Positions 58,188 to 64,000 of a stretch of 64,000 nucleotides of DNA are shown here, one piece after another. Under the pieces are notes generated by a model that did no database searches, was not told where the DNA came from, and was given only the letters and a program-made list of their open reading frames with translations. The translations under genes were made by a program, and so were the position numbers. The stretch is from Tenebrio molitor (taxonomy: Eukaryota; Arthropoda; Insecta; Coleoptera; Tenebrionidae), in assembly GCF_963966145.1 (NCBI RefSeq), contig NC_091048.1, positions 7,192,001-7,256,000 of the forward strand, given 5' to 3'. The first letter of the stretch is position 1. Each line of letters starts with the position of its first letter.

Positions 58188-59570
58188 TCAATGCAGATAT
58201 GGATGTACCTGTTTAATTGAATCAAAATGTTCACAATAAAAAACCGCTGTTTGTAACCAGGTACCCCAACGGGTAATAATGGGTTCTGGAGGCAAAGGTA
58301 CGTTTGGTAAGAGCTCCTTGTAGCATTCAACTCTTATTGGTGCTTTTAAAAATATTTTCCTTGTATTCGATATTAACGCATTTACATTAATATATTCCTC
58401 ACGTATCACTTCACAAACACGATGCAAAGCATTTGCCAACCATGTGAAGTGTAACATTTTTGGATAAAATACTAAGAGACTTGTAGCACACTTTAACATA
58501 TAAGAAGCTGCATCTGAATATAAAACCCTAACTTTTGAGTATTGTGTGCCAGATGGTCATAGTAACACTGAAAATTGGGTATTACTTTTTAAAAAGCATG
58601 GAAATATTAGAAAATAAGCCTTACAGAGGGAGTCATTAACGAAACGTGCAACAGTGGCATGATTCGTCTTCTCAAGAACTTTACAATCCAGTAGATGGGG
58701 AGTACTTGCATACTCTGATGAAAGTTTGCCAACAATTAGATTGGCAATAGAACGACCACATGCATCAGTGGTTTCGTCTACACTGCTTCCAATATCTTCT
58801 CTTGGTGACTATTAAAATTTTCACTTAGGGTTGGCCATGGATCATTCTTTGTTTTCCGTTGCACCTTAGACACTGATAAGTTTGACATTTCAATAAATGT
58901 TTTTTCTCTTAATTTGGTTATGTTTCAATTGTACTGACTGACATTTGTCGTTCGTTCTTGCGTGTGTCTAAAGTAACAGAAAAAATAAAAACTCGTTCAA
59001 AGCCAACTCCAAGTGAAAATTTTAATAGTCACCCGTTATTTTCAATGCACTATAAATTATTGAAATATTAAATGTTTGTAAACTTGACTAGGTATTATCA
59101 TACTTACATTGGCATAACATTTTGGGAGGTACGTTTTGCTGAGTGTGGTTCTATCAGGAATGTGTTTATCACAATACTTTTCTAAAAAACCCTTAAATTG
59201 TGGGCAGTCCAATTTGGCCCAAGGAATATTTGCTGCCACCAATGCTGAACATAAATCTAATGCAAAGGTATTCTTTTCAGCTGTATTTCAGGGTTCTGAA
59301 ATTAACATTTGCATGCTCTTTGATTTTAGCCTCACTTGGTGTAAACTAGTTTTTTCATATTGTACCAAATGAGACTTTTTAGGACATAAAATCTAAAAGC
59401 ATTTGAAAAATTAAACTTCGGGCACAATCTACTAAAGATTTAAGATCTTACAGTTTTACTGCAGGCTCGACAAAACATCTTATCTGATTGATTATTAATA
59501 TTATCAAAAGCAAAAATATGTTTACTTGCTTGATTAAACCACTCCACATTAATTTTTGGCATTTTTGAGA
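58188..59570 (-). pseudogene. hAT-like transposase (DUF659 type), degenerate
   Basis: In order on the minus strand: KINVEWFNQASKHIFAFDN with a zinc-finger Cys pair (MFCRACSKTV), ANIPWAKLDCPQFKGFLEKY, VDETTDACGRSIANLIVG (first Asp), VARFVNDSL, RVLYSDAASYMLKCATSLLV (second Asp), and PLPPEPIITRWGTWLQTAVF. Frames change between blocks and the C-terminus is missing beyond 58188. Some gaps may be introns, which I could not prove. Confidence 0.72.
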
Positions 59571-59639
59571 CAACAAAACACAAGCACAATTAGTGTCTGT
59601 GCAAATAGGTATTTACCTAAAATCCCTATCCCTAGTGAT

Positions 59640-60130
59640 GGCAAGCAAAATTGCACTCTTAATTTTTTTTTGTACAGTTTTGGACCTCTAAAGTACATCG
59701 CAAGACATTCATTTTTAAATTCCAATGAATATCTGCGACCTTTTGCTTTTTTTTTTGCACCTGCGATATCTGGGTATTTATAAAATTTGCCAGTTCCTGT
59801 GTTGGACAAAACTTATATGTCAACGACATATACTGTTCAAGAGAAATGTTGTTAACCGCATCTTGTTTGCTTTTATCGAGTTCTTCTTTCAATGTCTGGT
59901 TCATCTTTCACATTTGATAAATTTCGTTTCTTAATTGTTTCACAGTTTGACGTAACTGATCTTTTCGGGGTGTTCTGCTTGACAAGCTTAAAGCCGTTTG
60001 TGTGCTGCCTGGAGATAACAACTGCGAAGGAGGTGTTGCTGGCCTTACATCAGGTACAATTGCTAAAGGAGTTTCTAGCAAAATTTGGACAGGATTCTAA
60101 CTTTTGGGTGGGGCTCACCATCTTCTGTCG
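59640..60130 (-). pseudogene. P-element-like transposase, N-terminal coiled-coil region
   Basis: Minus strand: SLSSRTPRKDQLRQTVKQLR then a TGA, then NQTLKEELDKSKQDAVNNIS, and after a frame change GRRYSLEFKNECLAMYFRGP. P-element proteins have a leucine-rich coil followed by this RY(S/T)-x-E-x-K block. The THAP domain is absent. Confidence 0.6.
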
Positions 60131-60226
60131 AAATAATATTCAGAATAGTAACTCTTTATTAAATACTTTATTGCTTTAATTTCTACAAACTTAACCAATA
60201 CCATTAGGGATGTTTACAATTTTCTT

Positions 60227-60650
60227 TTAATTTCCTTTTATTTCAAATGGACCAATAATATTGTTATTAAAAATCCCAGGCCAGATATGAACTTTTTGAG
60301 GATACTGAGTTCTAGTAGGAATATTTACTCGAAGGTTTTCTTGAGCCCAATATTGCGTATTTTGAACATTTGGTTCGTTATTTAGTGTAAAAGTAGATTC
60401 GTCTGTGAAGCAAATTGTTGACAGAAAGCGACGATCATTAGCACGCTCCTGCATTTCATAACAGATTACTTTCTTACTTTCTTCATCAATAGCAAAAATC
60501 TGTTGATGACACTGTGTCTTGTAGGGATGATATTTGTACTTCCTGAGGATATTCAGTATCCGCGTTTTACATAAACCTACTTCAAGAGAAATTTGTCTTA
60601 ATAGTAGAGAGTGTGGCCCAAAATGGGTTGTGGTTATCCAGTTCTTTACT
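60227..60650 (-). pseudogene. Tc1/mariner-type transposase middle fragment
   Basis: HSLLLRQISLEVGLCKTRIL gives a helix-turn-helix, then HPYKTQCHQQIFAIDEESKK, FLSTICFTDESTFTLNNEPN (first Asp) and YPQKVHIWPGIFNNNIIGPF. The second and third acids are missing. It is joined in frame to the upstream P-element fragment, giving one continuous 206-codon frame (60227-60844). Confidence 0.78.
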
Positions 60651-61905
60651 GATGGTGGAACAAATTCTTTGTTTTTTGAAGAAAAAAACCTGATGGTATC
60701 CAATACATGAATCGCCTCATCCCAAAACTTTAAGTGCGGAGAAGTTTTCGTGACAGCACATCGAAGGTACTTTCCATTGCCCGGTTTTATAAGAGAACCG
60801 TACAAACTGTCAAAGAGTTTGTCAAAAAAAAAGTAGAAAATCACAAGTACCCAGTGCTGATGAAGGCAAACATTTTCCTGTGGAAAATGTCATTAGTTAT
60901 TGTTTTTACTCACCAAACTTAATTAATCCCCGCATTGTAGATGAAACTCTTTGGGAAAAAACTTGTGCGGCCAGCTTGACTTTCATCTTTTTCATTTTTT
61001 CCGGGTACACATGTTGATCTGTCAGTTTGCACATCATGCGGGTATCAAAGTCCCCAGTGTCCAGTTCATACGCTGTTATGATATCCCGCCACTATGCGAT
61101 CTGCTCCACTGGCTCCTTCCAGTTAAATTTGGCATCACGTTCTAATAAATTGTTTCGGATTCCTTTCAGCATATGAGGGACGTCGAACAATGGAATGACT
61201 TCTTCACCATCATCCCTTTAATCAGGTGCTTTCTTTTTGTCTTCTGTAGCAGCATGTTTACAGCAGAACAGTTTGAAGTCGATTGGTCACAGACCGTCGC
61301 TACTACATTTAAACCAACCCGTTGCAGTTCCTCTATTATATTTTTAACATTTCTAGCGATGTCCGCTGCAGACATGCCAGCACTCGTAAAAAAATAGGCG
61401 ATGGGTTGCTTCCACTTTTGCTTGAGGCCTCTAGCCATGAAAACCATGGCATGATCGGCAAACTCTTTTTTCTTACCACTACCGCAATCTATAAAGCCAT
61501 CAATGGCATCTTCTTTTTTATTGTACGTCAGTGATGGCTTTAATGACATCTCATCAAACGCCAAGCAACAGTAGCGGTCCAAGGTTTCCTTTTTCTCGAA
61601 GGTTTGGTGAAGAGACTCCAAATTTTTTTTGTTGACACCACATCCAAAAATGGTACCTCATTTAAAAGCGCCATTAACTTTTTCCTGGATGGAAGGGCAA
61701 ACGTTTTTTCAAGTAATTTGTATGCCCTTGGGCTATGCTTAAGTAATGACAATGCAAATATTTTGTCTTCCATAGTGAAACGCCTGCCTCTGCTTTTTTT
61801 CAACTGCAACCTCATTGAGAGTTTATAAAATTTAATGAGGTTACATTCAGATGTAGCAAAATCCATTGCTTGTTGTATGTGGACTTTATTTTGCACATTG
61901 TGCAC
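60651..61905 (-). pseudogene. P-element-like (THAP9-type) transposase core
   Basis: Minus strand: KSRGRRFTMEDKIFALSLLK, LEKTFALPSRKKLMALLNEV, LAFDEMSLKPSLTYNKKEDA (first Asp), KWKQPIAYFFTSAGMSAADI, VVATVCDQSTSNCSAVNML, then after a frameshift near 61200 PLFDVPHMLKGIRNNLLERD (an in-frame stop lies near 61095) and KLTDQHVYPEKMKKMKVKLA. A possible 36-bp intron (60872-60907) leads to FVPPSVKNWITT. The gene lacks its THAP domain and C-terminus. Confidence 0.8.
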
Positions 61906-62164
61906 ATTGTGATACTCCAGTCTTCGGGGTTGTGCGTCTTAATCATTTTAAATGAAAATAACATTGCAAAATTCACCCACCAGTGTTATTAAAAAGCGGG
62001 AAAAGTAAATGTAAGATTTTAAGGTATTTACCACAAATTTCTGTTTGAAAATAGCATTGCAGTATTCCTTGGAAAGTTCTTTTTCATTGCATGCATTTAT
62101 TTCAAATCTGCTTTTAGCTTCTTTTCGTATCATATCTTATACCCTTTAATGTGAGCTGGTTTTA

Positions 62165-62680
62165 ATAAGGCCCGGCAAAGGAGTGGGCCTTATTAACACC
62201 GTAGTGGGCTTTATTCTTGAATTATTATTTTGTCAGAAAATCAAATAAGGAAAGTTGGTATTGTCCCTGATGTGACACCTGTGAAATGATAAGTATGCGT
62301 ATGTGGAAGAATTGTTCCGTTTGGTACCACGAAGTTTGTATAGGCCTAATAAAAGATAATGATTTGGATTATTTGTGTAGTTCTTGCAAATGAAAGTTGT
62401 TTTTATTTAAGTATTCTATAGAAGAAAATGGTGTTTTATTAACTTTTATCGAAAATTTAATGGGTGGGCCTTATTAAGCACATCGTACGCAATAAGGCCC
62501 ACAAACAATGTTTTTTTGAAAAAGGAATAACTTCTTTGTTATTATTTTTTTATTTATATATTTATGCTGTTATGTTAAGAAAAGAATAAACTTTAATTTA
62601 CAAGCAGCATCCAAATTTCTTACTTGTTTTTACTAACCGATATTTGAAAACAAAAATTAGGTGGGCCTTATTTGGATCAG
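62165..62680. repeat. Cluster of six gtgggccttatta motifs, both orientations
   Basis: Copies or near copies lie near 62166 (reverse), 62192, 62208, 62464, 62490 (reverse) and 62661. They sit between the end of one P-element-like fragment and the start of another, so they may be P-element subterminal repeats. Confidence 0.6.
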
Positions 62681-62686
62681 GTACCT

Positions 62687-62807
62687 TATGTAACACGTTA
62701 GGAAATGCAATTTTGTGTAACTCGTGATTTTGCGGGATCTCGCTGCGCTCGTCCCGCAAATATTCCACTCGTTACACAAAATAACGCATTTCCTAACTGG
62801 TTACATA
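62687..62807. mobile_element. Foldback MITE with Ctcg apex, 121 bp
   Basis: Arms tatgtaacacgttaggaaat and complement, about 45 bp, around ggatctcgctgcgctcgtcc. It truncates the P-element-like frame. Confidence 0.75.
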
Positions 62808-64000
62808 AATAGCTGTTTGTATATTTATGACGAACGTTTTCGTCTTTTTGAGAAATGATTTTGCTCTCATGGCATAAACGAATTTTCATGTAGTTTTCTA
62901 CAATTAATGTTTGTAATTGAGACCTGTGGTTATTTATCACATCCTGGGACATTACGTGATTATTCATTGTCTCATTATTGAATAATATGCCAAGCTGCCT
63001 ATTTACTTTATTTATGAGAAAATGTTCAATATTTTTAATTTTGAAAATTTCAGACAAATGCTGCCTGAATATTTTCTCAGATTGTATACAAATTTTCTGA
63101 ACATCCAAAGAGGGTGTTAACAACGCTCCCCTATTTTTTATTTTTATTAAAGTGGGTTGATTGTTTTCATCTTTTCGTTCTATTGTAATCATTTGTTCAC
63201 AAACCGAACAAATTTTTATTTTTAAAATTTTTTGTGCAATAAAGCCACTAATATACAGGGTCTCCCAGAACTGGCGGACCAAAATAATACGGTGAATTCA
63301 TCATCTTCTGGGAATAATAGGAAAAATGTTAAAAAAAAATCTATCTTAAACAGTGATTAACTGATTAGGAAAGAAGCAATTTAAACTGACCAATGCTGTT
63401 GTTGATGTTAAGTTACCTATTCATTAGTTTTCCTGCTTTATTTGTAACTATGGATACATTTCAAATGATGCATCATGCATTGTTGGGTATTCGCATTGTT
63501 TGTGCAATGACGGACGTTTTTAGGTTAAGTATAGTATTTTTCAGGTTATAGTATTTCTGCTAGGATGTTCCCTATTGGGAAAACGAACTGCGTACTCCTG
63601 AGGAGCAACTCTGGCACTCTCATCACACTGTCCATATATGAAGCGGTAAACATTACGCGTTTTTAATGACTTGTCAGAATTGTCAGAAATAATTTATTAT
63701 GACATAATATTCAATTATAATGTCTTTGCAACAATCAAATTTGTTTCGATAGTTACCAATATAATTTTTTAAGGTAATTTTATATCTACACGCGATTGGT
63801 CAATTAAAAACGTTCTTATTTTAAAATCCAATGAGGATGGATTTTTTAAAATATTTTTCCTATTATTGCCAGAAGATAATAATTTCACCGTGTTATTTTG
63901 GTCCGCCAGTTCTGAGAGACCCTGTATACAACAATGTTCTCAACATACGGAGTCAATTTCCACAAAGTGTTTATATAGTCGTGGTCAAAAGAGTCCACAG
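62808..64000 (-). pseudogene. P-element-like transposase C-terminus, split by a MITE, runs off the window
   Basis: At 63925-64000 the minus strand reads DSFDHDYINTLWKLTPYVEN. Removing the MITE 63256-63924 joins VVY to ISGFIAQKILKIKICSVCEQ, a conserved C-terminal Cys block. IKNRGALLTPSLDVQKICIQ and HRSQLQTLIVENYMKIRL follow. The last residues are lost in the MITE 62687-62807. The frame is otherwise open. Confidence 0.82.
63256..63924. mobile_element. Mariner-type TIR element, 669 bp
   Basis: Inverted ends CAGGGTCTCCCAGAACTGGC match over about 70 bp. TA flanks lie at 63254-63255 and 63925-63926. It interrupts the P-element-like gene, whose frame closes up when it is removed. Confidence 0.88.

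Overview
This is eukaryotic, AT-rich intergenic DNA built almost entirely of transposable elements (TEs). GT-AG introns of 50-110 bp, TA-flanked Tc1/mariner elements, P-element-like, Transib, PIF/Harbinger, piggyBac, hAT and Tigger transposases, and a tRNA-derived SINE point to an insect. A beetle is plausible, but I cannot prove the order from sequence alone. I found no host gene, tRNA, rRNA or CRISPR array that I could support.

Layout. 1-8.6 kb: a broken hAT (ZMYM-like) transposase, small MITEs, a SINE with a 13-bp target duplication, a Tc1 fragment split by a hAT MITE, a piggyBac fragment, and an IS630-like transposase with an intron. 8.6-11.7 kb: a 3-kb Tc1 element with perfect 30-bp TIRs, carrying nested insertions. 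11.7-16 kb: Harbinger remnants, one of them split by a complete 2,060-bp Tigger element whose spliced 527-aa transposase looks intact. 16-25 kb: further mariner/IS630-like copies, MITEs and a THAP-domain pseudogene. 25.2-27.3 kb: a nested stack of TIR elements. 27.3-41.9 kb: a 14.6-kb imperfect palindrome. Its two arms share about 3.38 kb once arm-specific insertions are removed, and each arm preserves the empty sites of insertions in the other. 43-49.3 kb: minus-strand debris of hAT, mariner, gypsy pol, DDE_1 (jerky-like), Myb/SANT-like and P-element genes. 50.0-57.5 kb: a Transib element (see below). 57.5-64 kb: hAT, P-element-like and mariner fragments and MITEs, with a P-element-like gene running off the right edge.

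The most notable system is the Transib element at 50025-57503. It is flanked by a 5-bp duplication (TACCG). Both ends have the architecture of a V(D)J 23-RSS: a CACAGTG or CACAGTT heptamer, exactly 23 bp of spacer, and an ACAAAA-type nonamer. Its minus-strand transposase has RAG1-like motifs. A 4,079-bp PIF/Harbinger element (52010-56088, TAA duplication) sits inside that transposase gene in frame. The Harbinger element itself appears complete: a 417-aa DDE transposase (2 exons) and a 263-aa MADF-type DNA-binding partner (5 exons) in convergent orientation. The Transib copy is dead (one stop, one frameshift, one insertion). The Harbinger and Tigger copies are candidates for recent or current activity.

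All assignments come from reading translated motifs and repeat ends by eye. No database search was run, so family names are recognition calls and novelty is untested.
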